Below, one piece after another: positions 49,198 through 57,365 of a DNA stretch of 64,000 bases (positions are counted from its first letter, which is position 1; each line of letters starts with the position of its first letter). This DNA is from Aquitalea aquatica (GTDB lineage Bacteria > Pseudomonadota > Gammaproteobacteria > Burkholderiales > Chromobacteriaceae). The stretch covers positions 124,001 through 188,000 of the forward strand of contig NZ_JACERN010000042.1 of NCBI RefSeq assembly GCF_013911085.1, in the 5' to 3' direction. A program made the translations under genes and the position numbers. Under the pieces are notes generated by a model. The model was not told the DNA's origin, ran no database searches, and was given only the letters and a program-made list of their open reading frames with translations.

Positions 49198-50637
49198 TCA
49201 GGCTTGCTGATAGCCGCCGCCCAGTGCCTTGATCAGGCTGACGTCAAGCAATAGCTGGCGGGTTTCCAGGCTGGCCGCACTGCGGCGGCAGCTGATGACG
49301 CTATCTTCGGCATTCAGCACGTCCAGATAGCTGGCCAGGCCGCCCTGGTAGCGGTTCTGCATGACCTGGTAGGACTGCTCGGCGGTTTTCAGTGCCAGGC
49401 GGCGTTGCTCCAGTTGCGGAGCCAGTTCCTTTTCTTGCGCCATTACGTCGGCGACATCGTGCAGGGCCTGGGTCAGGGTCTGGTTGTAGCTGGCGACGGC
49501 GGCATCGTATTCGGCACGTGCCACGCGGTAATTACCCTGTAGCGCACCGCCACGGAAGATGGGCAATGAAATGGCCGGGCCGATGCCGCCGACATCCGAG
49601 CCGCTCTTGCCCAGCAGGCTCAGGCCCAGCGACTGCACGCCCAGATAGGCCGACAGATTGACATTGGGGTAGAACGCCGCGTGCGCCACATCGATGCGGC
49701 GGGCTGCGGCTTCGGCGCGCAGGCGGGCGGCTGCCAGGTCGGGCCGGCGGCCCAGCAAGTCGGCCTGCAAGGTGGCGGGCAAGCCCTGAGCGTGCAGCAG
49801 GCTGGCTTGTGGTCGTGCAATCGCCAGTCCGCGATCCGGGCCGGCGCCCATCAGGGCGGCGATGCTGAAGCGTTGCTGGGCAATGGCCTGACGCGCAGCG
49901 CTGAGGTCGGCACTGGCACCAGCGGCGCGTGATTCGGCCTGGCGCAGGCTGCCCAGGGTTTCCAGGCCATTGTCGTAGCGCTGCTGCAGCAGTTCGACGC
50001 TGTGGCGGCGTACGGCCAGAGCTTGCTCGGCGGCATCCTGTTCGGCAAACAGGCGGGCCAGTTCGGCATAGCCGGCGGCAATCGAGCTGGTCAGGGTCAG
50101 CCGGCTTTGTGCGGCTTCAGCCTCGGCTGCGGCCAGATCCGAGCTGGCGGCGGCCACGGCAGCGCGGTTCTTGCCCCAGAAATCGAACTCGTAGCTGAAG
50201 TTCAACTCTACGCTGGCGGAGTTGTTGTAGCCGTGCGGTACATAGGCAGCCGGCATGCCGTTGTTATAGCTTTGTTTGAGCTTGGTGACCGAGCTGTCCA
50301 GGCTGGCGCTGGGTAGCCGGCTGGCACCGGCCTGTTCGGCCTGACCTGCTGCTTTGGCCAGGCGGGCCTGGGCGGCGGCGAGGTCGGGTGCATTACGCAG
50401 TGCTTCCTGCATGATGGCATTGAGCTGACTGTCGTTATAATCCTGCCACCAGTTGCTGCTGGCCCATTGGGCTGTGCTGGCGGGCAGGCTTTGCTGACTG
50501 GCCAGTTCAGCGGTGGTTTTGCTACGGGCGGCCGGGCCCAGTTCTGGTACGCTGGCGCAGCCGGTCAGCAACAGGCTGCCCAGCAGCGAAAGTTGCAGCA
50601 ATGAGTGCCGGCGGCGCATGCTTGATGTGGTGTCCAT
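49198..50637 (-). CDS. Outer-membrane efflux lipoprotein (NodT family)
   Basis: With the start at ATG 50637 the protein has 479 residues; ATG 50619 is the alternative, and the frame further upstream runs into the promoter. The lipobox is LLTGC, followed by ASVPELGPAARSK. Two OEP repeats follow, with ARLAKAAGQAEQAGASRLPS and later FYPNVNLSAYLGVQSLG. It completes the EmrAB tripartite pump. It is divergent from the tetR gene, with both promoters and two operators in the short gap. Confidence 0.9.
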   Translation of the reverse strand: MDTTSSMRRRHSLLQLSLLGSLLLTGCASVPELGPAARSKTTAELASQQSLPASTAQWASSNWWQDYNDSQLNAIMQEALRNAPDLAAAQARLAKAAGQAEQAGASRLPSASLDSSVTKLKQSYNNGMPAAYVPHGYNNSASVELNFSYEFDFWGKNRAAVAAASSDLAAAEAEAAQSRLTLTSSIAAGYAELARLFAEQDAAEQALAVRRHSVELLQQRYDNGLETLGSLRQAESRAAGASADLSAARQAIAQQRFSIAALMGAGPDRGLAIARPQASLLHAQGLPATLQADLLGRRPDLAAARLRAEAAARRIDVAHAAFYPNVNLSAYLGVQSLGLSLLGKSGSDVGGIGPAISLPIFRGGALQGNYRVARAEYDAAVASYNQTLTQALHDVADVMAQEKELAPQLEQRRLALKTAEQSYQVMQNRYQGGLASYLDVLNAEDSVISCRRSAASLETRQLLLDVSLIKALGGGYQQA

Positions 50638-50653
50638 AATATTGCCAAGGTCT

Positions 50654-50703
50654 TTAACTGTACGGTACGGTACGGTTATAATGCAGCCAAATATTGTCGT
50701 CAA
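50654..50703. promoter_or_regulatory. Overlapping divergent promoters of tetR and the efflux operon
   Basis: Plus strand: TTAACT (50654-50659), 17 bases, TATAAT (50677-50682), serving tetR. Minus strand: TTGACG (complement of 50698-50703), 17 bases, TATAAC (complement of 50675-50680), serving the outer-membrane/emrA/emrB genes. The two -10 boxes overlap, so both can be silenced together. Confidence 0.7.
50656..50677. promoter_or_regulatory. TetR operator site 1
   Basis: This 22-bp site follows the pattern AAC-n-GTAC-n-GT | AC-n-GTAC-n-GTT, an imperfect dyad. It matches the second site at 50708-50729 at 18 of 22 positions. It overlaps the tetR -35 box and ends on the efflux operon -10. Confidence 0.75.
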
Positions 50704-50707
50704 GAAA

Positions 50708-50729
50708 AACTGTACAGTTTGGTACTGTT
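50708..50729. promoter_or_regulatory. TetR operator site 2
   Basis: The second 22-bp copy, containing the perfect 12-bp palindrome AACTGTACAGTT, ends 11 bases before the tetR start codon. A repressor here would block tetR transcript elongation and sit next to the -35 box of the efflux operon. Confidence 0.75.
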
Positions 50730-50740
50730 TCGGAGTGTGA

Positions 50741-51340
50741 ATGCGTACAAAAAGCGAAGAACGCCGTCAGCACATGGTGGCAACGGCGGCAGAGGTGTTT
50801 TTGCAGCGTGGCTACGAAGCTACGTCGATGGCGGAAATCTGCAGCCGGGTAGGTGGCTCCAAGGCCACGCTGTATGGTTATTTCAAGTCAAAAGAAGAAC
50901 TGTTTTTAAGTGTGATGAAGATGCTGGCCGAAGAGCGCATGTCGCAGGCTTATGCCCGACTGGTGCCAGGTGGGGATATTGCCACTGCTTTGCGTGCCTT
51001 TGCGGAAAACTACTTGCAGGTCATCCTGGGGCCGGATTTGATGGCCATGCGCGGCATCATCGTTGGCGAGTTGGTCCGTGCCGGCGCGGCGCAGCAGTTT
51101 TATGATGCCGGCCCGCGTCAGGGGTGGAACAAGGTGGCGGCCTATCTGGAGGCGGAAATGGCGGCCGGGCGACTGCGTCAGGCGGATGGCTGGGTGGCTG
51201 CCATGCATTTGCTGTCGCTGGTTCAGGCGGAGTACCAGGAGACCTTCATGATTGGCGTAGTCCGTGAGCAAGACCTGAGCATGTTGCAAGAGCGGGTGGA
51301 CAGAGGGGTGGAGGTATTCATGGCCTGGTATGGGGTGTAG
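50741..51340 (+). CDS. TetR-family repressor of the EmrAB pump
   Basis: The 199-residue protein has a TetR DNA-binding domain at residues about 10-56: AAEVFLQRGYEATSMAEICS, then GGSKATLYGYFKSKEELFL. Its C-terminal ligand domain resembles AcrR-type regulators (MAMRGIIVGELVRAG). It is divergent from the efflux operon and has two matching operators in front of it, so it very probably represses both itself and the pump. The inducer is unknown. Confidence 0.92.
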   Translation: MRTKSEERRQHMVATAAEVFLQRGYEATSMAEICSRVGGSKATLYGYFKSKEELFLSVMKMLAEERMSQAYARLVPGGDIATALRAFAENYLQVILGPDLMAMRGIIVGELVRAGAAQQFYDAGPRQGWNKVAAYLEAEMAAGRLRQADGWVAAMHLLSLVQAEYQETFMIGVVREQDLSMLQERVDRGVEVFMAWYGV

Positions 51341-51439
51341 TGCTTTTCCTGCCATCACCATGCAAACAATCGCGCCAGGGTCCTGCTGCCGCGCACTTGT
51401 TGCTGCCAATATCTCAAGCACTGCAAGCAAGGAATGATG

Positions 51440-51994
51440 ATGAAGACTGTTGGCTTGTTGATGGTATTGTTTTCAGGTGCGGTGCTGGCCAAGCCCATTT
51501 TTGAAACCTACACGGAAGAGCAAACCACCGGCTGGTCGGCTGTGTCTCAGACCGTGGCCAGCTTAATCGTCCGTTCCGATGCGGATTTGAAAGCACAGGC
51601 CGACGAGGAGATGGCAGAAAAAAACGTCAGGGCTGGCGACTATCGGCAGTTCTTTGCCAGTCGCAAGCTTCCTTTGTCCGCTGATCGCAAGACCTTTCTT
51701 TTTGTTCGGCCCAAGTCTTCGCCATACTTCCAGACTTTCTATGGTGCCCATATCTTCTGCCACTGGATTGTGGATGACCGGAACAGCATGCTCTACGCCG
51801 GCAGCTCGGATGCATTCCAGGTGCTGGGCAGCAGTCGCAATGGCATGAAAGATATCCAGGAGGCGCAATGCCATGGTGGGAAATGCTACTTGGTAAAGCT
51901 TTCTTTCAAGGCTGGAAAATACCAAGAGACCTCATGCGCCACGCAAGACATCGATAGTGGCAAAGTCAGCCAAGGTTGTGAGCCTGATAAGTAG
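51440..51994 (+). CDS. Small secreted protein of unknown function
   Basis: ATG 51440 is favoured among three consecutive ATG codons (51434, 51437, 51440) because AAGGA at 51429-51433 is then six bases away. The 184-residue protein has a signal peptide (MKTVGLLMVLFSGAVLA) and four cysteines late in the chain (near 109, 141, 146 and 170), possibly two disulfides. I do not recognise a family. GC content looks lower than in the neighbours. It is transcribed alone and ends at a terminator. Confidence 0.65.
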   Translation: MKTVGLLMVLFSGAVLAKPIFETYTEEQTTGWSAVSQTVASLIVRSDADLKAQADEEMAEKNVRAGDYRQFFASRKLPLSADRKTFLFVRPKSSPYFQTFYGAHIFCHWIVDDRNSMLYAGSSDAFQVLGSSRNGMKDIQEAQCHGGKCYLVKLSFKAGKYQETSCATQDIDSGKVSQGCEPDK

Positions 51995-52083
51995 TGTGAT
52001 GTGCCCGGATTGTTGAGCGCAGCGGCAGTGAGTTTGTACGTGGTCGGGTCAGTGCACTTGTGCTGGCGTTGTTGCTGAAAGCA

Positions 52084-52123
52084 AAAAAAGCACCGTTTCC
52101 CATGTGTGGGGCGGTGCTTTTTT
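52084..52123. terminator. Bidirectional terminator
   Basis: AAAAAAGCACCG and CGGTGCTTTTTT form a stem with a loop that has a further CCC/GGG pairing. A-run and T-run flank it. It lies between the secreted-protein gene and the convergent gntR gene. Confidence 0.9.
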
Positions 52124-52178
52124 ATTAAGTGCGCAGCATAAGGCCGGTGCGCGGTTTTTCATGCTGCTAGCATGATGT

Positions 52179-52826
52179 TCAGTTGCACAGTGTTTTCAGG
52201 TACTGGCCAGCGTTGAAGAGGTCGCGCTCGATGGCGCGGCGCACGGCGGATGGGTCCTGGCGTTGCAGGGCGCGCATCATGTCTTCATGACAGTCGTTCA
52301 TGATGCTCCATACATGCGGGTCCTGGTGCAGCTGGTTGGAGATGGGGCCGACGTGCAGCCATACGCTTTCGATCAGGGCCAGTAGCATGGCGGAGCCGGA
52401 GGCGCGGTACAGGGTGATGTGGAACTCTTCATTGGCCGTCAGGTAGCCCTTGACGTCGTGCTCCTTGATCGCCTGCTCCATGGTGACGGTCAGTTGTTGC
52501 AGCAGCTTGAAATCGGCACCGCTCAGATTGCGTGCGCCTTTTTCGGCTGCTTCACCTTCCAGCAACATGCGGGTTTGCAGGATGTCATCAAACTGGGTGC
52601 GGGTCAGTTGCGGCACGGTCACGCCACAGTTGGGAATATTGGCCAGAGCCTTTTCCGCTACCAGTCGCTGCAAGGCAGTACGAACCGGCATTTCACCGAC
52701 CTGCATGTCTTGTGCCAGCTGTTTGATCTTGAGTCGTTCGCCGGGCAGCCAGCGGCCGAGTGATAGCCATTGGCGCAGCGTGGTGTAGGTTTCGTCCTGC
52801 AGAGTGGAGGAGGCTGAAGTCTTCAT
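52179..52826 (-). CDS. GntR-family (FCD) transcriptional regulator
   Basis: From ATG 52826 the protein has 215 residues; the open frame to 52871 adds nothing recognisable. It has a winged helix-turn-helix (LKIKQLAQDMQVGEMPVRTALQRL split across residues about 33-56) and an FCD ligand domain with three His/Asp-type metal or effector residues (LTANEEFHITLYRASG, SIMNDCHEDMMRAL). It is divergent from the glutamine-synthetase-like gene and is its likely local regulator. A perfect palindrome lies between them. Confidence 0.88.
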   Translation of the reverse strand: MKTSASSTLQDETYTTLRQWLSLGRWLPGERLKIKQLAQDMQVGEMPVRTALQRLVAEKALANIPNCGVTVPQLTRTQFDDILQTRMLLEGEAAEKGARNLSGADFKLLQQLTVTMEQAIKEHDVKGYLTANEEFHITLYRASGSAMLLALIESVWLHVGPISNQLHQDPHVWSIMNDCHEDMMRALQRQDPSAVRRAIERDLFNAGQYLKTLCN

Positions 52827-52909
52827 CGTTGGCGGGTCGGTGAGTATTGGAGTTTGCCACAAGGATACCATAGCAGCAGTAGTGCTGTGATGCTTAGCTT
52901 TCTTTCATT

Positions 52910-52923
52910 TATTTGATCAAATA
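52910..52923. promoter_or_regulatory. 14-bp palindrome, candidate GntR operator
   Basis: TATTTGATCAAATA is a perfect palindrome directly before the -35 box at 52924. It lies between the divergent gntR and glutamine-synthetase-like genes. Confidence 0.65.
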
Positions 52924-52952
52924 TTGACATTGAAATTTTATCTTACTATGAT
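52924..52952 (+). promoter_or_regulatory. Sigma-70 promoter of the glutamine-synthetase-like operon
   Basis: TTGACA (52924-52929) and TATGAT (52947-52952) are separated by 17 bases, close to consensus. The start is expected near 52959, giving a leader of about 95 bases. Confidence 0.85.
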
Positions 52953-53053
52953 TTGTTTCAGCTTTAATTCCGGTATTTACATTTAATTTCACTCGGGTTG
53001 GTGCGGTATTGGAATGCAAGCTATTTTGCACTTATGATCATAAAGGAGAAATC

Positions 53054-54391
53054 ATGCATGAACATTTGCACAGCTTCATTCGTGAACACAATATCCACGA
53101 GGTGGAATGCGTCATTCCCGACATGACTGGCGTGGCACGCGGCAAGATCGTGCCGCGCGATCTGTTTCTGGCGGAAGCCAGCATGAAGATGTCGCGAGCA
53201 GTGCTGACCATTACCGTCAATGGTGAATTTGCCGAATTCGAACGCTTTGTCGGGGCCAATGATCCGGACATGGTGTGCGTGCCGGACCCGTCATCCATCC
53301 GCCTGGTACCGTGGGCCATCGAGCCGGTAGCGGTGGTGATCCACGACTGTGAGGATTTTGATGGTCAGCCGATTGGCATTTCACCGCGCGCGGTATTGCG
53401 GCGTGTGCTCAAGCTGTATGCCGAGCGCGGCTGGCGACCAGTGGTGGCTCCGGAAATGGAGTTCTACCTGATCCGCCAGAACAGCAATCCGCACGAACCC
53501 CTGCGCCCGCCCACCGGCCGTGCCGGGCGCTCGGAAGTGGGGCGGCAGTCCTTCTCCATTGATGCCGTCAACGATTTCGATCCCTTCTTTCAGGAACTGT
53601 CCACGTTCTGCCAGCAAGCCAAGCTCAATGTCGAAACGCTGATTCACGAGGTGGGTGCCTGCCAGATGGAGATCAACTTTGCCCATGGTGATGCCATGGC
53701 GCTGGCCGATCAGGTGTTTCTGTTCAAGCGTGCCGTACGCGAAACCGCCTACCGTCACAATATCTTCGCCACCTTCATGGCCAAGCCGATGGAGGGCGAG
53801 CCGGGCAGTGCCATGCATATCCACCAGAGCATCGTTGACAGCACTAGCGGCGAGAACATCTTTTCGGCAGCCGATGGCACGGCTACGCCACAATTTTTCC
53901 AGCATATTGCCGGCATGCAGAAATACCTGCCGCTGGTGATGCCCATGCTGGCACCGTATGTGAATTCCTATCGACGCCTCAGCCGCCACGCGGCTGCTCC
54001 CATCAATGTGCGCTGGGGCTATGACAACCGCACCTGCGGCATCCGCATTCCACCATCCGGCCCGGCGGCGCGACGGCTGGAAAACCGCGTACCGGGGGTG
54101 GATGTGAACCCCTATCTGGCGATGGCGGCGACCCTGGCTTGCGGTTATCTGGGCATGGTGCAGCAACTGCAAGCTAGCGAGCCGATGAGCGACAGTGCCT
54201 ATGATCTGGATTTCGAGCTGCCGCGCAGCCTGGAAGATGCCGTGGCGCTGATGCAGGACTGCCCCGAGCTGTCGGAAATTCTGGGCGAACAGTTTGTACA
54301 GGCCTTCTGCGCGGTGAAGGAGAAGGAATTCGAAACCTTCAATCGCGGCATCACCGCCTGGGAACGCGAACACCTGCAACTGCACGTATGA
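53054..54391 (+). CDS. Glutamine-synthetase-family ligase (gamma-glutamyl-amine synthetase-like)
   Basis: ATG 53054 is preceded by AAAGGAGAAATC, an ideal ribosome-binding site, so the open frame upstream to 53009 is disregarded. The 445-residue protein has the GS fold: VECVIPDMTGVARGK near the start, APEMEFYLI near 135 (metal ligands), GACQMEINFAHGDA near 205, GSAMHIHQS near 255 and NVRWGYDNRTCGIRIP near 325. Proteins of this length with DMTGVARGK resemble PuuA-type enzymes that join glutamate to an amine, more than the nitrogen-assimilating GlnA. An aminotransferase gene follows, which fits amine breakdown. Confidence 0.88.
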   Translation: MHEHLHSFIREHNIHEVECVIPDMTGVARGKIVPRDLFLAEASMKMSRAVLTITVNGEFAEFERFVGANDPDMVCVPDPSSIRLVPWAIEPVAVVIHDCEDFDGQPIGISPRAVLRRVLKLYAERGWRPVVAPEMEFYLIRQNSNPHEPLRPPTGRAGRSEVGRQSFSIDAVNDFDPFFQELSTFCQQAKLNVETLIHEVGACQMEINFAHGDAMALADQVFLFKRAVRETAYRHNIFATFMAKPMEGEPGSAMHIHQSIVDSTSGENIFSAADGTATPQFFQHIAGMQKYLPLVMPMLAPYVNSYRRLSRHAAAPINVRWGYDNRTCGIRIPPSGPAARRLENRVPGVDVNPYLAMAATLACGYLGMVQQLQASEPMSDSAYDLDFELPRSLEDAVALMQDCPELSEILGEQFVQAFCAVKEKEFETFNRGITAWEREHLQLHV

Positions 54392-54439
54392 CATGATGGC
54401 GGGCTGCTGCCCGCACAGAACAAGATCTGGGAGAGATGG

Positions 54440-55798
54440 ATGACTACACGACACGGCATCAACTGGGACAAGGCCCTGCAACTGCACGCCCAGGAGCGTG
54501 AACGTTTCATCGCGGCCCGTCCGCAATCGCAGCAACTGTCGGCCCGTGCCGACCAGCATCTGTTGTTCGGCGTACCGCTGCACTGGATGGACGACTGGTC
54601 CACCCCCTTCACCCTGTATGTGAAACAGGCACAAGGTGCCAGTTTTGAGGATGTGGACGGCAATCGCTATGTCGATTTTTGCCTGGGCGATACCGGTGCC
54701 ATGTTCGGCCATGGCCCGGTGCCGGTGGCAAAGGCCGTAGCCGAGCAGGCCGCGCGCGGCATCACCACCATGCTGCCGTCGGAAGATGCGGTATGGGTGG
54801 CCAGCGAGCTGGCCCGCCGTTTTGGCCTGCCGTACTGGCAGTTCGCCATGACCGCCACCGATGCCAACCGTTTCGCCCTGCGCTGGGCGCGTGCCGCCAC
54901 TGGCCGCCAGCAGTTGCTGGTATTCAACGGCTGCTACCACGGCACCATTGATGATGTGTTTGTCGATCTGGTGGATGGGCAGCCGCTGCAGCGCGCCAGC
55001 TTGCTAGGCCAGGTGTACGACCTGACGCAATACACCCGCGTAGTGGAGTTCAATGATCTGGCCGCGCTGGAAGCAGCGCTACAGGACGGGCAGGTAGCCT
55101 GCCTGCTGGCCGAGCCGGCCATGACCAATATCGGCATGGTGCTGCCGGAACCGGGTTTCTGGGAAGCGGCGCAGGCGCTGTGTCGCCGCTACGGCACGCT
55201 GTTGATCATGGACGAGACTCACACCATCAGCACCGGCATGGGTGGCTATAGCCGCGCCCATGGACTGGAGCCGGACATGATGGTGCTGGGCAAGCCGATG
55301 GGTGGCGGCGTGCCGTGCGCGGTATATGGTTTTTCGGCGGAAATGGCCGAGCGGGCGCAGCAGGCCAAGCGCGAAGCCGTGCCGGGCCATAGCGGCATCG
55401 GCACCACGCTGACCGCCAATATGCTGGCGATGGCCGCGATGCGCGCCAATCTGGCCGAGGTGATGACCGAACAGGCGTATGCCCACATGTTTGCCCTGGC
55501 CGGCCAGCTGGCCGAGGGGCTGCGTGCCGTCATCGCCCGCCATCAACTGCCGTGGTGTGTTACCCAGGTGGGGGCGCGTACCGAGTTCCAGTTCACCGCC
55601 ACCCCGCCGCGCAATGGCAGCGAGGCGGATGCCATTCTGGACAGCGATATGGAGCACATCATTCATCTCTATCTGCTCAATCGCGGTCTGCTGATCACAC
55701 CTTTCCACAATATGTTGCTGGTGTGCCCACGGACCACGACGGCGGATGTCGAGCGTTTGGTGGAAGCTTTCGACAGCTTCGTGCAGCAGGTGCTGTAA
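54440..55798 (+). CDS. Class-III PLP aminotransferase
   Basis: The 452-residue protein has the class-III pattern: FEDVDGNRYVDFCLGDTGAMFGH, FNGCYHGTIDDV near 160, the PLP-binding Asp in LLIMDETHT near 258, and the PLP Lys in MMVLGKPMGGGVPCAVYG near 286. It resembles glutamate-1-semialdehyde aminomutase-like and omega-amine transaminases. It follows the glutamine-synthetase-like gene by 48 bases with GGGAGA before ATG 54440. Together they suggest use of an amine or amino acid as nitrogen source; the exact substrate is not visible. Confidence 0.88.
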   Translation: MTTRHGINWDKALQLHAQERERFIAARPQSQQLSARADQHLLFGVPLHWMDDWSTPFTLYVKQAQGASFEDVDGNRYVDFCLGDTGAMFGHGPVPVAKAVAEQAARGITTMLPSEDAVWVASELARRFGLPYWQFAMTATDANRFALRWARAATGRQQLLVFNGCYHGTIDDVFVDLVDGQPLQRASLLGQVYDLTQYTRVVEFNDLAALEAALQDGQVACLLAEPAMTNIGMVLPEPGFWEAAQALCRRYGTLLIMDETHTISTGMGGYSRAHGLEPDMMVLGKPMGGGVPCAVYGFSAEMAERAQQAKREAVPGHSGIGTTLTANMLAMAAMRANLAEVMTEQAYAHMFALAGQLAEGLRAVIARHQLPWCVTQVGARTEFQFTATPPRNGSEADAILDSDMEHIIHLYLLNRGLLITPFHNMLLVCPRTTTADVERLVEAFDSFVQQVL

Positions 55799-55811
55799 TC
55801 CATCATCAAGG

Positions 55812-55836
55812 GGCCGCCGTACTGGCGGCCTGCTTT
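55812..55836. terminator. Hairpin between convergent genes
   Basis: GGCCGCC (55812-55818) and GGCGGCC (55824-55830) with a GTACT loop, followed by TGCTTT, lie 13 bases after the aminotransferase stop and before the flavin-reductase stop. Confidence 0.6.
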
Positions 55837-56416
55837 AATCTACCGTCTGGTCGGCGGTGACACTGAACTGCTCGCCAATGCTGAAGAAGTTGCCGCCGGC
55901 AATATAGTGCAGGCTGCGCTTGTCATCATGGCCGTCAAACTGCCAATGGCCATCGTGCCATACCGCCGGGTCGGCCCTGGCGAATACAACTTCGCCGATG
56001 AACAGATCATATTGCTGCTGATTGTGCGGCTCGCTGATGATGCGGCATTCCAGATAGGCAATGCAGCCCGCCACATGCGGCGCGGCTACCTTGTCGCCCG
56101 CCACGGCCTCCAGGCCGCAGGTCGCAAACTTGTCCACTTCCTTGCCGCTGACGCTGCCCGCCTTGAGTACCTGCTCCGCCTGTGCCCGGCACGGGACATT
56201 CAGCACGAATTCGCCTGAGGCTTCCATCAGTTCGCGGGTGTGGGTGGCTTTGTCCACCACCACCAGCACCTTGGGCGGGGAAAAATCCAGCGGCATGGCC
56301 CAGGCGGCAGCCATGACATTGCGCTGATTGCCATGCGCGCTGGAGACCAGCACGGTGGGGCCGTGATTCAGCAGGCGATAGCTTTTGGCCAGATCGACAT
56401 CAACGAGAGTGCTCAT
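55835..56416 (-). CDS. Flavin reductase domain protein (FMN split barrel)
   Basis: From ATG 56416 the protein has 193 residues. It shows the flavin-reductase-like pattern: YRLLNHGPTVLVSSAHGNQRN, VMAAAWAMPLDFSPPKVLVVVD and ELMEASGEFVLNVP. Such proteins reduce FMN/FAD with NAD(P)H, often for a partner monooxygenase, or bind FMN for other redox work. It is convergent with the aminotransferase. The monooxygenase at 41866 carries its own NADPH site and does not need it. Confidence 0.85.
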   Translation of the reverse strand: MSTLVDVDLAKSYRLLNHGPTVLVSSAHGNQRNVMAAAWAMPLDFSPPKVLVVVDKATHTRELMEASGEFVLNVPCRAQAEQVLKAGSVSGKEVDKFATCGLEAVAGDKVAAPHVAGCIAYLECRIISEPHNQQQYDLFIGEVVFARADPAVWHDGHWQFDGHDDKRSLHYIAGGNFFSIGEQFSVTADQTVD

Positions 56417-56537
56417 GAGGATTTTCCGCAAGGTGAAGATGGCGGATTCTAGCAATATCCATCTGTTGCCAGCCAGAACCTTGCCGATGGCGTGTACAAT
56501 GCCGCCTCAGTTTTTACTTTTCATTGAAAGATCAACC

Positions 56538-56741
56538 ATGTCCAAACGCAAAGACGACGAGCTGGATCCGGAAACCGAAGCCCTGCTGCAATGGTGCGCC
56601 GAAGTGGAGGCCCTGTTCGTGGCTGCCGGTGCCAAGCCGGATGAAGCGCAACAGCAGATCGAAGAAAATGCCGAGTGGTTTACCGACATGTTCTTTGATG
56701 GCCTGAGCCCGGAAGAGGCCGCCAAGGCCGCATTGAACTAA
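56538..56741 (+). CDS. Small acidic protein, unknown
   Basis: The 67-residue protein starts MSKRKDDELDPETEALLQWC at ATG 56538, with GAAAG 8 bases upstream. It is acidic and helical, has one Cys at 20 and ends LSPEEAAKAALN. No family recognised. Codon use is like that of the neighbours, and the next gene starts only five bases after its stop, so it is probably real and co-transcribed with the exonuclease. Confidence 0.7.
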   Translation: MSKRKDDELDPETEALLQWCAEVEALFVAAGAKPDEAQQQIEENAEWFTDMFFDGLSPEEAAKAALN

Positions 56742-56746
56742 GCCCC

Positions 56747-57352
56747 ATGTCTGCCTGTTTTGCCGTAATCGACTTTGAAACCAGCGGGCTGTCACCCGCC
56801 GTAGGCAGCCGCGCCACCGAAGTGGCCGTGGTGTTGTGGCAGGACGGCCGCGAGCTGGACAGTTACCAGAGCCTGATGAATGCCGGGGTGCGGGTGCCCG
56901 CCGATATCGAGCGCCTGACCGGCATCAGCAATGCCATGCTGCGCACGGCACCGCCGGCGGCACGGGTGATGGCCGAGGTGGCCGACTTTGTTGGTGACAT
57001 CCCGCTGGTGGCGCATAACGCCGCCTTCGACCGCAAATTCTGGGATCACGAGCTGGCTTTGCTGGGCCGGCAGCGGCGGCAGGATTTTGCCTGCACCCTG
57101 CTATTGGCGCGCCGGCTGCTGCCGCAGGCCCCGGACCACAAGCTGGGTACGCTCACCCGCTGGGCTGGTTTGCCTGCCGCTGGCCGCGCCCACCGCGCCC
57201 TGGCAGATGCCCGCATGGCGGCGCATCTGCTGCAATACCTGCTGGATACCGCTGCACGCCAGCATCATCGCCCAGGCCTGGCGCATGCCGAGTTGTGTCA
57301 GCTGCAAAAAGTGGCTGCTGCCAAGGTGGGAGAGTTTCTGCGCCCGCGTTGA
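56747..57352 (+). CDS. DnaQ-like 3'-5' exonuclease (DEDDh)
   Basis: The 201-residue protein has Exo I FAVIDFETSGLSP (Asp9, Glu11), Exo II VAHNAAFDRKFWDHE near 88-102 and Exo III HRALADARMAAHLL (His and Asp near 147-152). This is the DEDDh set of the polymerase III epsilon-like exonucleases. It degrades DNA or RNA from the 3' end using two metal ions. It is too short to be fused to other domains. Its stop is 13 bases from that of the convergent HD-GYP gene. Confidence 0.9.
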   Translation: MSACFAVIDFETSGLSPAVGSRATEVAVVLWQDGRELDSYQSLMNAGVRVPADIERLTGISNAMLRTAPPAARVMAEVADFVGDIPLVAHNAAFDRKFWDHELALLGRQRRQDFACTLLLARRLLPQAPDHKLGTLTRWAGLPAAGRAHRALADARMAAHLLQYLLDTAARQHHRPGLAHAELCQLQKVAAAKVGEFLRPR

Positions 57353-57365
57353 AGCGGCTGCCGCC

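Noticed and set aside
53381-54940. 519-codon minus-strand open frame
   Set aside because: Opposite the glutamine-synthetase-like and aminotransferase genes, crossing both; no recognisable domains.
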